From Fontibacillus phaseoli (lineage in GTDB: Bacteria > Bacillota > Bacilli > Paenibacillales > Paenibacillaceae), in assembly GCF_003337355.1 (NCBI RefSeq), contig NZ_QPJW01000004.1, forward strand, positions 62,001-126,000: 64,000 nt of DNA, written 5' to 3'. A program made the translations under genes and the position numbers. Numbering within the stretch: the first letter of the stretch is position 1; each line of letters opens with the position of its first letter. The notes beneath the pieces were generated by a model. It did not search any database, had not been told where the DNA came from, and was given only the letters and a program-made list of their open reading frames with translations. Below, piece after piece: positions 36,328 to 45,347 of this stretch.

Positions 36328-38370
36328 ATGAAGAGTGTGTATACGGACGATCCACGGGAACAAGAAGCCGCGATGCAGCGTCATTTTAATATTCGACTGA
36401 ATATGTTTTTCTTCAGTGCTTTCGCTATTTTCACGGTCATTATCGTTCGGCTGGCGATTCTTCAATTCGTGGAAGGTCCAAGCCTGTCGCAGCAGGAGAC
36501 GGCCATGAGGGTGAAGGAAGTGCCTTTATCGCCGATCCGGGGATCCATTATAGCCGCCGGAGGCGAGAAACTGGCCTACTCCACGCCCGTACAGTCCCTG
36601 TACATTACGTTGCAAAAGGATTACAGCACCACCACCGACCGAGGGAAAGAGAACCGTCCGGAAGCGTTGGCGCTGGCCGACAAGCTGAAGGAAGTATTCG
36701 ATAAATACGGGGATCCGAATGCCACCAAGATGACGAAGGAAGAGATCATCAAGGCGATGGATCTGGATTACCGGCTGAACAACGGCTTTAGTGCCCGCAG
36801 AATCAAGATTGATTTAACGAAGGAGGAAGTGGCTTACTTCCTTGAACGGAAGAATCAGTTTCCCGGCATAGAAGTCGTCGAGGAGAGCATCCGGCATTAT
36901 GATAAGGATACCGTGGCGGTGCAGACGGTCGGATATTTGAAAAAGTTCTCCAATGCGTCGACTACCGAGGCTTCTGATCTCCAGTATTATAAAAATATTC
37001 GGGAGCAAAAAGACACGGACCCTTCTCTGCAATACACAGAAACTGAACTTGTCGGATACGACGGCTTGGAGCTCTATTATCAAGAGGAACTTCGCGGTAA
37101 GAACGGTTTCAAAAGCGTGCCGATAGATCCGCGGAACATGGCGACAGGCATCCCTGAGGTGACTCCGCCGGTAAAAGGGTATGACCTACACACAACGATT
37201 AACAAAAATATTCAAATGGTCGCAGAGCAGGCAATTCTGGATCAAATTGATTGGGTCCATAAAAATCCGGTTTCGGGGAAAACCCATCCTAATGCCAAAA
37301 CAGGTTATGCTGTAGCGATGGAAGTCGATACAGGTAATGTTGTGGCAATGGCCAGTATGCCTGATTATGATACAAACGTTTGGCAAAGTGGGGGGATTGA
37401 TCCGGAAGAATGGAATAAAATTAATAAGAATTACCAGAATGGAACGATTACGCCATATAGCTCGGGCCAATCGGGACATGATTTTGGTTCGAACGTATTG
37501 CTTGGTTCCACAGTTAAACCTTTGTCCGTCTTGATCGGGCTTAACGAAAATTTGTTTACGACGAATACTTATTATACAGACCGAGGTATCGCATATTTTG
37601 GTAAAAATGATTCATCAAGCGTCCGAAACTCAGGGCGTAGAGCGTATGGACCGCTTGATCCGTCTGGTGCTATTTTCCATTCTTCTAATACCTTTATGGT
37701 GGAGATGATTGGGGAAAAACTATATAGCAAGTATGGTGCAGATGGCATTGATGTATGGGATAAGTATATGAAAGAGTTTGGTCTCGGAGTATCTACAGGC
37801 GTAGATTTGCCGAGGGAATTTCTTGGCTCCTTAGGCTACAAAGATAAGTCCGAAACACCACTTTCCCGGTTAGTATATGCTTCCTTTGGTCAGAATGGAG
37901 GCTACACAACGATGCAGTTAGCTCAGTACACAGCTACGCTGGCAACTCACGGTAAACGGATGCAACCGCATCTTGTCAGCAAAATCACGGACGAGAACAA
38001 CAATATCGTTGAAGAATCTAAACCTACGGTGCTTAATGAAGTTAAGTTTAAGGAGGCATATTGGAAGGAAGTTATCAGTGGGATGAAAACTGACGTTAGT
38101 TCTGCGTTCGCGGGTTTCCCGTATGATTTTGCCCGAAAGACAGGAACCTCGGAGCAGTATGCCAAAGGTGAAAATAGAGACAACGGTGTATTTATAGCCT
38201 TTGCTCCTCGCGAGAACCCGAAACTTGCTGTGGCGGTCATCGTTCCCGAAGGTGGCTTTGGCGCATGGAGTGCTGCGCCGGTTGCCCGCAAAATCTTTGA
38301 TGCTTACGATCAAGAGTATGGACTCGATGGGGTGCCGAAGAAAGCACAAAACCATATTGTGAATGAGTAG
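36328..38370 (+). CDS. Class B penicillin-binding protein 2 (peptidoglycan transpeptidase)
   Basis: 680 residues: one N-terminal membrane helix (about 25-46), a PBP dimerisation domain (about 60-290), then a transpeptidase domain with all active-site motifs: SxxK at Ser394-Lys397 (STVKP), SxN at Ser452-Asn454, and KTGT at 604-607. The closest Bacillus type is PbpA/PbpH, the rod-shape PBP2 that works with a SEDS glycosyltransferase in elongation. No SEDS gene is adjacent. AAGGGGA precedes the ATG. Base composition changes inside the gene: about 52% GC before 37190, near 43% over 37200-37800, then above 50% again (hand counts of several 60-base lines). Confidence 0.94.
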   Translation: MKSVYTDDPREQEAAMQRHFNIRLNMFFFSAFAIFTVIIVRLAILQFVEGPSLSQQETAMRVKEVPLSPIRGSIIAAGGEKLAYSTPVQSLYITLQKDYSTTTDRGKENRPEALALADKLKEVFDKYGDPNATKMTKEEIIKAMDLDYRLNNGFSARRIKIDLTKEEVAYFLERKNQFPGIEVVEESIRHYDKDTVAVQTVGYLKKFSNASTTEASDLQYYKNIREQKDTDPSLQYTETELVGYDGLELYYQEELRGKNGFKSVPIDPRNMATGIPEVTPPVKGYDLHTTINKNIQMVAEQAILDQIDWVHKNPVSGKTHPNAKTGYAVAMEVDTGNVVAMASMPDYDTNVWQSGGIDPEEWNKINKNYQNGTITPYSSGQSGHDFGSNVLLGSTVKPLSVLIGLNENLFTTNTYYTDRGIAYFGKNDSSSVRNSGRRAYGPLDPSGAIFHSSNTFMVEMIGEKLYSKYGADGIDVWDKYMKEFGLGVSTGVDLPREFLGSLGYKDKSETPLSRLVYASFGQNGGYTTMQLAQYTATLATHGKRMQPHLVSKITDENNNIVEESKPTVLNEVKFKEAYWKEVISGMKTDVSSAFAGFPYDFARKTGTSEQYAKGENRDNGVFIAFAPRENPKLAVAVIVPEGGFGAWSAAPVARKIFDAYDQEYGLDGVPKKAQNHIVNE

Positions 38371-38698
38371 AAAATTTAAATCACCTGTTAGTACTGGATG
38401 CTAGATGACCGGTATTCACAGGTGTTTTCATTTGTTAATAGTAATTTTCAATTGAGGAAAACTTAGAAGATCCTCGTTTCCTTCCTAACAGTAACTAGAA
38501 CTTTTCTAAGTGGGGGAATTGGATATGTAAATAGAATAAATAGATGCAGTTTTAATCTGATTAAATTATGGAGCAACATTCAACTAGTTAACACTTGACG
38601 GATCGTGACTGAATTGAGGTACCTTAATTTTCTGAGTATTCATGTTTAATACAGTGCCCCTACAGAAAGGGTTGCAGCGATTGGATCAGTTGATATAG

Positions 38699-39027
38699 GC
38701 GAATTTAACCTGGGCGCTGTATAAATCAAATCCTGCTTCTTTTAACCCACTGCAGCGAGATGCACGCGTCATTCAGTTGATAAAAGATATACTGATGAAT
38801 TCTCTGGGCAGCATAGCGGGTGAATATGACAATAAGCCCTCATGTATTCTGTACATAAGCCGAGAACGCCATTTCAGAGTATATCATATATGAATTCTAT
38901 GGGAGGTGAGTATGAAACAGCTAGAAGCCTAGGAGACATGTACAACATTCTGAAAGACATTCGTTGTTTGCTAAAGGAACCGAAGAGTTTTCACCAAAGC
39001 TGCAATTATATTGAAAATTCCAAATAA
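38699..39027 (+). pseudogene. Possible decayed gene fragments
   Basis: One frame runs without stop for 64 codons (38699-38893, with RDARVIQLIKDILMNSLGS), directly after an in-frame TAG. A second frame from 38842 to 39027 contains YMNSMGGEYETARSL. The repeated MNS(L/M)G..GEY motif suggests related pieces. There is no start with a good ribosome site for either. I recognise no family; they may also be chance. Confidence 0.3.
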
Positions 39028-39246
39028 TTTTAAGACACTTATAAAACGGTGTATGATTCACACAAATAAATCAATAGCAGATTGTTAAAGAATTCGCGAA
39101 TTTAATATTTGAAAAATCGATTAAATCTTATTCAGAGAATAGTTGAGCAATTTGAAAAACTGCTATCTAGAACCAACTATGGTTCTCCGGTTTTAATTTA
39201 ACATAAGTAAACTGTTAACTAGCTTGATTACCGAGGTGCTTTAGTT

Positions 39247-39396
39247 TTAATTCAATGTTTTCATCACGGTGTACATAGCGGTTCTAAGCTGCCGAGCGAA
39301 AGGTTCAAGATTATCAAGAACGTCATTGCGATGTAAATGTCCTCGCCTGAACTTTGAATAAAATTGATTGACAGCGGCATGGAGTAACGCATTCAT
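39247..39396 (-). CDS. Possible 49-residue protein
   Basis: On the minus strand an ATG at 39396 opens 49 codons with protein-like composition (NQFYSKFRRGHLHRND, LEPFARQLRTAMYTVM). An ATAGGAG site abuts the ATG with almost no spacing, which is poor for initiation, and an in-frame stop lies just upstream. It could be the end of a decayed gene. No family recognised. Confidence 0.3.
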   Translation of the reverse strand: MNALLHAAVNQFYSKFRRGHLHRNDVLDNLEPFARQLRTAMYTVMKTLN

Positions 39397-39484
39397 CTCC
39401 TATAACTGATTTCAAAGGCTGGGAAACCAGTACTTTAGACTCATTAACTCGCTAATACTATCGATCTATTTTTGGAATAATATA

Positions 39485-39512
39485 TTGAAAATATGGAATA
39501 AAGAGGTATAAT
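39485..39512 (+). promoter_or_regulatory. Promoter of the 129-residue secreted protein gene
   Basis: TTGAAA, a 16-bp spacer and a perfect TATAAT, 38 bp before the start codon. Confidence 0.7.
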
Positions 39513-39549
39513 AAAAGTGAAATAATAACAAATTTAGGAGGTTTTAAGA

Positions 39550-39939
39550 ATGAAGAAATTATCACTTGCTATGTTGTCCCTTGTATTTCTGTTTTCCTTT
39601 GCCACAAGTGTTTTTGCAGCAACAACTGGTAGTGTGACATCAACTCGTAAAGATAATGCAGCTAAGTCAATAACAATAACGGGTTCAGGGAAATACATGA
39701 AATTCACAGTTACGTATTCAGGAAGTGTTGGAGATGGTTATGGCGGGGATGGTGTATTGATAAAGAAAACCAGCGCGAGCACCGGTGAGGAAATTGCCTC
39801 CTTTAATGTGGATCCGTCCAGTAAATCCCAGTCTACCGATGTATGGCTTGATAAAAACGCAACCTATATTCTGCAGGCTGACGTAAGCATTTTTGCTGCT
39901 TCAGATGCATCTGTTACAGCTTCTATTAAAGAAAGGTAA
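39550..39939 (+). CDS. Small secreted protein of unknown function
   Basis: 129 residues with a clear signal peptide (1-23, cleaved after VFA). The mature 106 residues are Ser/Thr/Gly-rich and beta-like (SGSVGDGYGGDGVLIKKT, DVWLDKNATYILQADVS), suggesting an exported beta-sandwich. It has a good promoter, TTAGGAGG six to eight bases before the ATG, and its own terminator. It sits alone inside a gene-poor, AT-rich interval, so it may be laterally acquired. I do not recognise a family. Confidence 0.8.
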   Translation: MKKLSLAMLSLVFLFSFATSVFAATTGSVTSTRKDNAAKSITITGSGKYMKFTVTYSGSVGDGYGGDGVLIKKTSASTGEEIASFNVDPSSKSQSTDVWLDKNATYILQADVSIFAASDASVTASIKER

Positions 39940-39983
39940 TTTTAACTTAACTAATCTTTTTAAACAATACCCCCTTTTTTAAT

Positions 39984-40026
39984 AAAAAGATCACTGAGGC
40001 AATATTGCTAAAGTGATCTTTTTTTA
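39984..40026 (+). terminator. Terminator of the secreted protein gene
   Basis: AAAAAGATCACT pairs with AGTGATCTTTTT around a 16-base loop, followed by further T. Confidence 0.85.
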
Positions 40027-40550
40027 TTCCACAGATTTTTTCGTATAGCTAAATTCTAGTTATTTTAAAGAACAGGGTAAGACTGTGTAAATTTTAGTTT
40101 GATTAATCAATAGGACAGAAAAAATACATAAAAGAGCGACGAATAGCACTCATTTTAGTAACAATGCTTAGTGAGGTAGCGTAGATTTTTAATCTTTTTG
40201 GATTTACAAAGCGGTCGCGTTTTAACTAAACCTTTTTCTTAGATTGAATAGTGAAGCAATGCGAATCGATGGTAAGAGCTTTAACGCCCGTTTGACTCAA
40301 TTGAGGTTGTAAAGAATTTATTTATAGATATAGACTGTGAAACACTGTGTGTTATACCTATTTATACAAAGTACAAGAGGATCCATATTGCTGGAGGTAG
40401 CCCGTGAGAATGGAGCATAGTAAGTACAACGACAAAAGTATATTTGGCCAAGGGATTTGGACATTGAAATAAGAATAAAGGAATAGAATAGTTGTTGAAA
40501 ATTTTCGACACACACAAAAATTCCTCTTGCTTTTTTGTATGTTTATGCCT
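40027..40550. other. AT-rich interval with no recognisable gene
   Basis: Both strands show only short frames without ribosome sites or family similarity. I see nothing supportable here apart from general AT richness continuing from the PBP gene's downstream region. Confidence 0.5.
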
Positions 40551-40553
40551 TAA

Positions 40554-40572
40554 AATTTGCACTAACGAAACA
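40554..40572 (+). promoter_or_regulatory. Possible MntR operator upstream of mntA
   Basis: AATTTGCACTAACGAAACA resembles the Bacillus MntR box (TTTGC-n-TTAAGGAAAC pattern), about 160 bp before mntA and next to a TATATT -10-like hexamer. The match is imperfect; Mn-dependent repression of an mntABCD operon is the expected logic. Confidence 0.4.
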
Positions 40573-40732
40573 TTTTTATATTAGACTAAAACTTAATGCC
40601 AAGGGAAACAAGTGTTTACTTGTACAACATTCGAGGTCGAATACTGAAATTGTAGCCAAACACGTAAATTACAGCTCAATACTGAAATTTTGGATTCGAT
40701 AGAGAACTGAATTTGTGGGAGGAGATAACCAG

Positions 40733-41722
40733 ATGAAAAAGATAGAGGCAACTGAGATCAAGGTGAAGAAAAGCCCGTTACAAAGGGCGAAAATGACGTT
40801 AAGCGTATTGGCGCTAATCGTGATTGCCGCATGTGCCAAAGTGGAGGGAGAGCCAGATCAGCAGCGGCGCGCGGAGGATGGCGGGAAGATTCAAATCGTT
40901 ACGACGATCGGGATGATTACGGATGTTGTTCAGGAAATCGGCGGCGGCGAAGTCGAAGTAAAAGGTTTGATGGGGCCGGGCGTGGACCCGCATTTGTATA
41001 AGGCTTCTCAAGGCGATATTCAGAAACTGGACGATGCGGACATGATTTTTTACGGCGGTCTGCATTTGGAAGGAAAGATGACGGAGATTTTCGAGAAGTT
41101 GGAGAAGCGGAAGCCGACCGTCGCCGTTTCCAGAGACATTGATCCATCCTTACTGCGGTCCGGTGAAGATGCCGGGGGTTCCCAGTATGATCCGCACATC
41201 TGGTTTAATGTGAAGCATTGGGTCTCCGCGGCCGAAACGATTCGGGATACGCTATCCGAATATGATCCGGCTCATGCCGCCGAGTACGGGAAGAACGCGG
41301 AAGCCTACATTGCGGAGCTCAATAAACTGGACGCGGAGGTTCGGGAACGTATCGCCGAAATTCCAGAAGAAGGACGCGTGCTCGTCACGGCGCATGATGC
41401 TTTCGGTTACTTCGGAGACGCTTATGGCATCAAGGTAATGGGGCTACAGGGGATCAGTACGGCATCGGAATACGGCTCGAAGGATGTCAGCAAGTTGCGC
41501 GATTTTCTGGTGGAAAATAAAATCAAAGCGGTATTCGTAGAATCCAGCATACCTACCAAGTCGATGGAAGCGGTCATTGCCGGAGCGAAAGAACTGAGCC
41601 ATGACGTCAAAATTGGCGGCGAATTGTACTCCGACTCCATGGGCGAACCGGGATCGGATGCAGACACATATATCAACATGGTGCGTCACAATGTGAACAC
41701 CATTACCGAAGCATTGAAATAA
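40733..41722 (+). CDS. mntA: Manganese ABC transporter substrate-binding lipoprotein MntA
   Basis: Extracellular metal-binding component. 329 residues with a late lipobox (VIAAC) after an unusually long basic N-terminus (about 24 residues before the hydrophobic segment). TroA-fold metal ligands are visible: His in GVDPHLY, His in YDPHIWF, His in TAHDAFGYFG and Asp in GSDADTY. The His third ligand and the MGLQGIST and LYSDSMGEPG segments match B. subtilis MntA rather than PsaA. GGGAGGAG is eight bases before ATG 40733. First of four mnt genes. Confidence 0.92.
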   Translation: MKKIEATEIKVKKSPLQRAKMTLSVLALIVIAACAKVEGEPDQQRRAEDGGKIQIVTTIGMITDVVQEIGGGEVEVKGLMGPGVDPHLYKASQGDIQKLDDADMIFYGGLHLEGKMTEIFEKLEKRKPTVAVSRDIDPSLLRSGEDAGGSQYDPHIWFNVKHWVSAAETIRDTLSEYDPAHAAEYGKNAEAYIAELNKLDAEVRERIAEIPEEGRVLVTAHDAFGYFGDAYGIKVMGLQGISTASEYGSKDVSKLRDFLVENKIKAVFVESSIPTKSMEAVIAGAKELSHDVKIGGELYSDSMGEPGSDADTYINMVRHNVNTITEALK

Positions 41723-41764
41723 ACTGTAAGGGTGTAGGCTAGCCCAGGAAAAGGAGGAACTGAG

Positions 41765-42526
41765 ATGACTACTGCCAATCCTCTCGAAGTCAATCATTTA
41801 ACAGTGGCATATCAGAAAAAACCGGTACTAAACTCGGTTTCGTTTCAAATCCCGTCAGGAAAGCTGATCGGTGTGCTGGGCCCCAACGGAGCGGGGAAAT
41901 CCACGCTGCTTAAGGCGGTACTCGGTCTTATACCAAAGGTTGAAGGTGAAGTGAAAATATTCGGTCGTCCCTATCAGGAGCAACGGAAAGTCGTCGGATA
42001 TGTGCCGCAGCGGGAATCGGTCGACTGGGATTTTCCGACGAACGCGCTGGACGTCGTGATGATGGGACGTTACGGCCATCTGGGTTGGTTCCGCCGCCCA
42101 GGGTCCAAAGAGCGGGAAATTGCGATGGAGTGTCTGGGCAAAGTCGGGATGGCGGATTACGCCGGACGGCAAATCAGCCAATTATCGGGCGGTCAGCAGC
42201 AGCGTGTATTTTTAGCCAGAGCACTGGCTCAAAACGCCCGATTGTACTTCATGGATGAACCGTTCGCCGGCGTCGATGCCACAACGGAAAAAGCGATCAT
42301 CCAATTGCTGCACGAACTGAAAGAACAGGGAAAGACTGTTCTGGTTGTACATCACGACTTGTCCACAGTACAGGAGTATTTTGACCATGTTCTGCTTCTG
42401 AACGGCGAACTGATCGCAGCGGGACCGACAAGCGAGATATTTACGGCGGAACATCTTCAGCAAACTTATGGCGGGCGGATCGCCATGCTCCAGGATTTCG
42501 CCGCCGTACCAGCAGGGAAGGTGTAG
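41765..42526 (+). CDS. mntB: Manganese ABC transporter ATP-binding protein MntB
   Basis: A 253-residue ABC ATPase with Walker [10 protein letters not shown] (residues 39-47), signature LSGGQQQR, Walker [13 protein letters not shown] and the switch His in VVHHDLS. The [11 protein letters not shown] stretch is typical of metal-type ABC ATPases. AAAGGAGGA precedes the start. It lies 42 bp after mntA and 4 bp before mntC. Confidence 0.94.
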   Translation: MTTANPLEVNHLTVAYQKKPVLNSVSFQIPSGKLIGVLGPNGAGKSTLLKAVLGLIPKVEGEVKIFGRPYQEQRKVVGYVPQRESVDWDFPTNALDVVMMGRYGHLGWFRRPGSKEREIAMECLGKVGMADYAGRQISQLSGGQQQRVFLARALAQNARLYFMDEPFAGVDATTEKAIIQLLHELKEQGKTVLVVHHDLSTVQEYFDHVLLLNGELIAAGPTSEIFTAEHLQQTYGGRIAMLQDFAAVPAGKV

Positions 42527-42530
42527 GCTT

Positions 42531-43508
42531 ATGCTATCAACATTTTTTAATTGGCTGAGCGATCCCAACATGCAGTGGATTCTGATGGGTTCATTGCTGC
42601 TCGGGCTGGGGAGCGGAGTGATCGGCTCGTTCACCTTTTTGCGCAAGCAGAGCCTGCTCGGTGATGCGTTGGCTCACGCAGCGCTGCCTGGCATATGTAT
42701 CGCGTTTATGCTCAGCGGAGTCAAATCGATCGGCCTTTTCATGATTGGAGCGATTCTTTCCGGGATGCTCGCCACCTTCGGAATTCATGCCATAACCCGC
42801 TATTCCCGCATTAAGCAGGATGCTGCGCTCGGCATCATCTTATCGGTCTTTTTCGGCGTTGGCGTCGTCATGATGACCAAAATTCAGCATAGCGGAAACG
42901 GCAATCAAAGCGGACTGGATAAGTACATGTTCGGGCAGGCTGCTTCCATGATGCTCTCCGACGTTTATTTGGTCGGCATCGTGTCTTTGATCCTGGTCGC
43001 TGTATGTACGTTATTGTTCAAAGAGTTTAAACTGGTCAGCTTCGATCCGGGATTCGCCCGGGGTATGGGACTTAAAGTCGGGCTGCTGGAACAGCTGCTG
43101 CTCTTGATGACCGTGATTGCGGTCGTCGTCGGGATTCAGGCGGTCGGCGTAGTGCTCGTAGCCGCATTGCTGATTACGCCGGCGGTAGCGGCGCGTTACT
43201 GGACCGACGCTTTGAGCGTCATGATCGTACTGGCTGGCGTGTTCGGCGCCCTTTCGGGCGTTACCGGCACGCTGATCAGCGGAACGCTATCGAACTTGCC
43301 GACGGGACCGGTTACGGTATTGGCAGCAACTTCGTTATTTTTGGTCTCCGTCATTTTTGCTCCGAATAGAGGAATGCTCGCCAAGTTGCTACGGCGTTTG
43401 CGTCAGCGCAACGAAATGAAGCGAGGGTATGACGTAGCGGGTATGGCCGCTGTCGATATGGCGGTCATCTCAAAAAGAAGTCATGCGGCGGAAAGGAGTG
43501 CGGAGTAA
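42531..43508 (+). CDS. mntC: Manganese ABC transporter permease MntC
   Basis: A 325-residue ABC-3-type permease with eight or nine membrane helices and the family motif LLGDALAHAALPGI. ATG 42531 (GGAAGGTG upstream) is preferred over a longer frame overlapping mntB. The C-terminus has a basic cytoplasmic extension (about 35 residues, RRLRQRNEMKRGY). Its stop codon overlaps the mntD start (TAATG), so the two permeases are translated together and probably form a heterodimer. Confidence 0.92.
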   Translation: MLSTFFNWLSDPNMQWILMGSLLLGLGSGVIGSFTFLRKQSLLGDALAHAALPGICIAFMLSGVKSIGLFMIGAILSGMLATFGIHAITRYSRIKQDAALGIILSVFFGVGVVMMTKIQHSGNGNQSGLDKYMFGQAASMMLSDVYLVGIVSLILVAVCTLLFKEFKLVSFDPGFARGMGLKVGLLEQLLLLMTVIAVVVGIQAVGVVLVAALLITPAVAARYWTDALSVMIVLAGVFGALSGVTGTLISGTLSNLPTGPVTVLAATSLFLVSVIFAPNRGMLAKLLRRLRQRNEMKRGYDVAGMAAVDMAVISKRSHAAERSAE

Positions 43509-44389
43509 TGGCTGATTTTTGGATCATTCTAACCGGCACGCTGGTTGCCGCATCCTGCGGGGTGCTGGGCTGCTTTCTCGTACTCCGTAAAATGGCGATG
43601 GTTGGCGATGCGATTAGTCATTCCGTTTTGCCGGGGATCGCGATCGCCTTCCTGATCAGCGGAACGCGAGATTCCTTCTTAATGCTGGTGGGTGCCGCCG
43701 TATTGGGCTTGATAACGGTATTTCTGATTCAGACGCTACAGCAAGGAGGTCTGCAGTCCGACGCTTCCATCGGGATTGTATTTACGGCTTTGTTTGCCGT
43801 GGGCGTGATCCTGATCAGTCGGAATGCCGCTCATATCGACCTCGATCTGGATTGCGTACTGTTTGGTGAAATTGCCTATGTTCAATGGGATACCCTCATC
43901 GTGAACGGGTACGATCTTGGACCGGCGGCCGTCTGGATGCTGGGCGGCACGTTGTTAATCGTGCTGGTCGTGATCGGCCTGTTCTACAAGCAGTTCAAGC
44001 TGTGCGCCTTCGATCCCGCATTGGCTGCGGCCCTCGGAATTCCGGTAGCACTGTTCCACTACCTGCTCATGGGGCTGGTTTCGCTGTCCACGGTTGCTTC
44101 CTTCGAAAGCGTCGGAGCGATTCTGGTGGTCGGTATGCTCATCGTTCCGGCTTCAACCGCTTATCTGTTGACCGACCGGCTTAGCGTCATGCTGATCTAC
44201 AGCGTCTTGGTCGGTGCCGCCAGTTCAGCCGGCGGGTATTATGCGGCAAAATGGCTGGATGCCTCCATCGCGGGATCCATGATCACTGTTGCCGGTATCC
44301 TGTTCATCCTGGCCTTCGTATTTTCACCGCTCCATGGCCTTGTGGCCCGATATCAAAAACGCCGGAGCTTGAAGGCGGCATCGGCCTAA
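43508..44389 (+). CDS. mntD: Manganese ABC transporter permease MntD
   Basis: A 293-residue ABC-3 permease, second membrane subunit of the importer, with the motif MVGDAISHSVLPGIAIAF and about nine helices. Overlaps mntC by one base. Two different permease genes in one operon is the Bacillus mntABCD layout. The operon ends at the hairpin 44490-44519. Confidence 0.93.
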   Translation: MADFWIILTGTLVAASCGVLGCFLVLRKMAMVGDAISHSVLPGIAIAFLISGTRDSFLMLVGAAVLGLITVFLIQTLQQGGLQSDASIGIVFTALFAVGVILISRNAAHIDLDLDCVLFGEIAYVQWDTLIVNGYDLGPAAVWMLGGTLLIVLVVIGLFYKQFKLCAFDPALAAALGIPVALFHYLLMGLVSLSTVASFESVGAILVVGMLIVPASTAYLLTDRLSVMLIYSVLVGAASSAGGYYAAKWLDASIAGSMITVAGILFILAFVFSPLHGLVARYQKRRSLKAASA

Positions 44390-44489
44390 GTAGCTATACT
44401 GGTAAAGGTATCTACAAAGGTATCGGAGCCACCTGCTTCGGGTTCAGCATTGGTTCGGATGTTATTGGGAGCCATAGATGACTTCATGT

Positions 44490-44519
44490 AGCTCCTGCCG
44501 CAAAGGCGGGGGCTTTTTT
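44490..44519 (+). terminator. Terminator of mntABCD
   Basis: AGCTCCTGCC pairs with GGCGGGGGCT over a short loop, followed by six T, 100 bp past the mntD stop. Confidence 0.8.
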
Positions 44520-44590
44520 GCGTGGAGTTTCTAAGACTTACGGACATGTAAAAAATAGTTCCGCTTTCCAGCGGTAATGAAACAATTGCT

Positions 44591-45042
44591 TTATGGCTTC
44601 TGTTTATCGTCAATATAATTCCACTTAGTCTGGGATGTTGTATCCATACCTAATGATTCCATGTTGGCAATGGCCTCTTTAAGCTCCTCACTAAATTTAC
44701 CCTCTTTGAGACACTGGCCTCGATGACGGTTCGATCATTATTTTTAAAAGCCAAATCCAAATAAGAGATATTTCCGTCCGAGTTGTTCAATTCCATCCTT
44801 AAATCTTCTTTCTCGTTGTTTACGATCTTATAACTAAATATTGTTTCCACTCCATTAAAGACTTGAGTGAAGGAGTCTTTTGTAATATAGATATCATAGC
44901 TAATGTCCTGTTGTGTGTCTGTTGCTTTCCAGTGTCCTAAAAGACCGTCGGTAGTATTTCCAAGCCCGCAGCCAGAAAAAATAACAAACATAGAAATAAA
45001 AATAATGAAAGTCAGGATGTGCGTATCCTTGTTTTGTGACAT
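44591..45042 (-). pseudogene. Lipoprotein of unknown function, frameshifted near the C-terminus
   Basis: Starts at ATG 45042 with GGGGGAG upstream. It has a lipoprotein signal (FSGC, Cys at about residue 25) and a soluble domain (GLLGHWKATDTQQDISYD...). The frame in phase with the start ends at 44650 with an atypical tail. In another phase the sequence continues as GKFSEELKEAIANMESLGM down to a stop at 44591. Adding one A in the TCAAAG run near 44715 joins them as SVSKEGKFSEEL. So a 1-bp deletion, or an assembly indel, has replaced the last 35-40 residues. Family not recognised. Confidence 0.75.
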
Positions 45043-45142
45043 ACTAGTTACTCCCCCAAAAAATTAATGAATTTTAATAGTTTAACACAATCGTCATCGG
45101 GATGCAGGGGGAGGCTCTGGCAGGCGTACTTTCGAAGTATGA

Positions 45143-45250
45143 TTATTCACCGGGTTTATACACAGCAACGGATTCAAAAAACAAATTCCTCATCTCTTCC
45201 TCTATATCAGGAGAAAGTTCCTTGAACCCATCTTCTTGAAGATACTGCAT
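45143..45250 (-). pseudogene. C-terminal fragment of an unknown gene
   Basis: A 35-codon minus-strand frame with strong protein character (YLQEDGFKELSPDIEEEMRN, then SVAVYKPGE). In-frame stops lie immediately upstream of its ATG, while another phase upstream (to about 45295) also looks coding (LSVKFGIDLMN). It looks like the remains of a longer gene broken by frameshift and cut at its 5' end by the neighbouring lipoprotein gene's promoter region. No ribosome site. Confidence 0.5.
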
Positions 45251-45347
45251 TCATTAAATCTATCCCGAATTTGACCGATAAATCAATGTGCTTAGTTCAA
45301 CTTAAATAGAGACAATAGTTTATATCCATTTTAAAAGGAGAGAGACA

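Larger units (their letters stand above)
38371..39484. other. AT-rich, gene-poor interval with eroded coding traces
   Basis: Over 1.1 kb after the PBP gene no convincing intact gene is seen. A weak CACCTGT/ACAGGTG hairpin (38382-38430) may end the PBP transcript. Two short open frames (38699-38893 and 38842-39027) share an ATGAATTCTnTGGG..GGTGA(A/G)TATGA motif about 95 bp apart, as if an ancestral short segment was duplicated and decayed. Base composition is clearly lower in GC than flanking genes. Confidence 0.5.

Noticed and set aside
38371..40732. Prophage or insertion sequence in the AT-rich interval
   Set aside because: No transposase, integrase, terminal inverted repeats or phage structural motifs could be read in any frame.
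40733..44389. Zinc (ZnuABC) rather than manganese importer
   Set aside because: The binding protein lacks a His-rich loop and its signature segments fit MntA; two permease genes also match mntABCD. Zinc specificity is not formally excluded.
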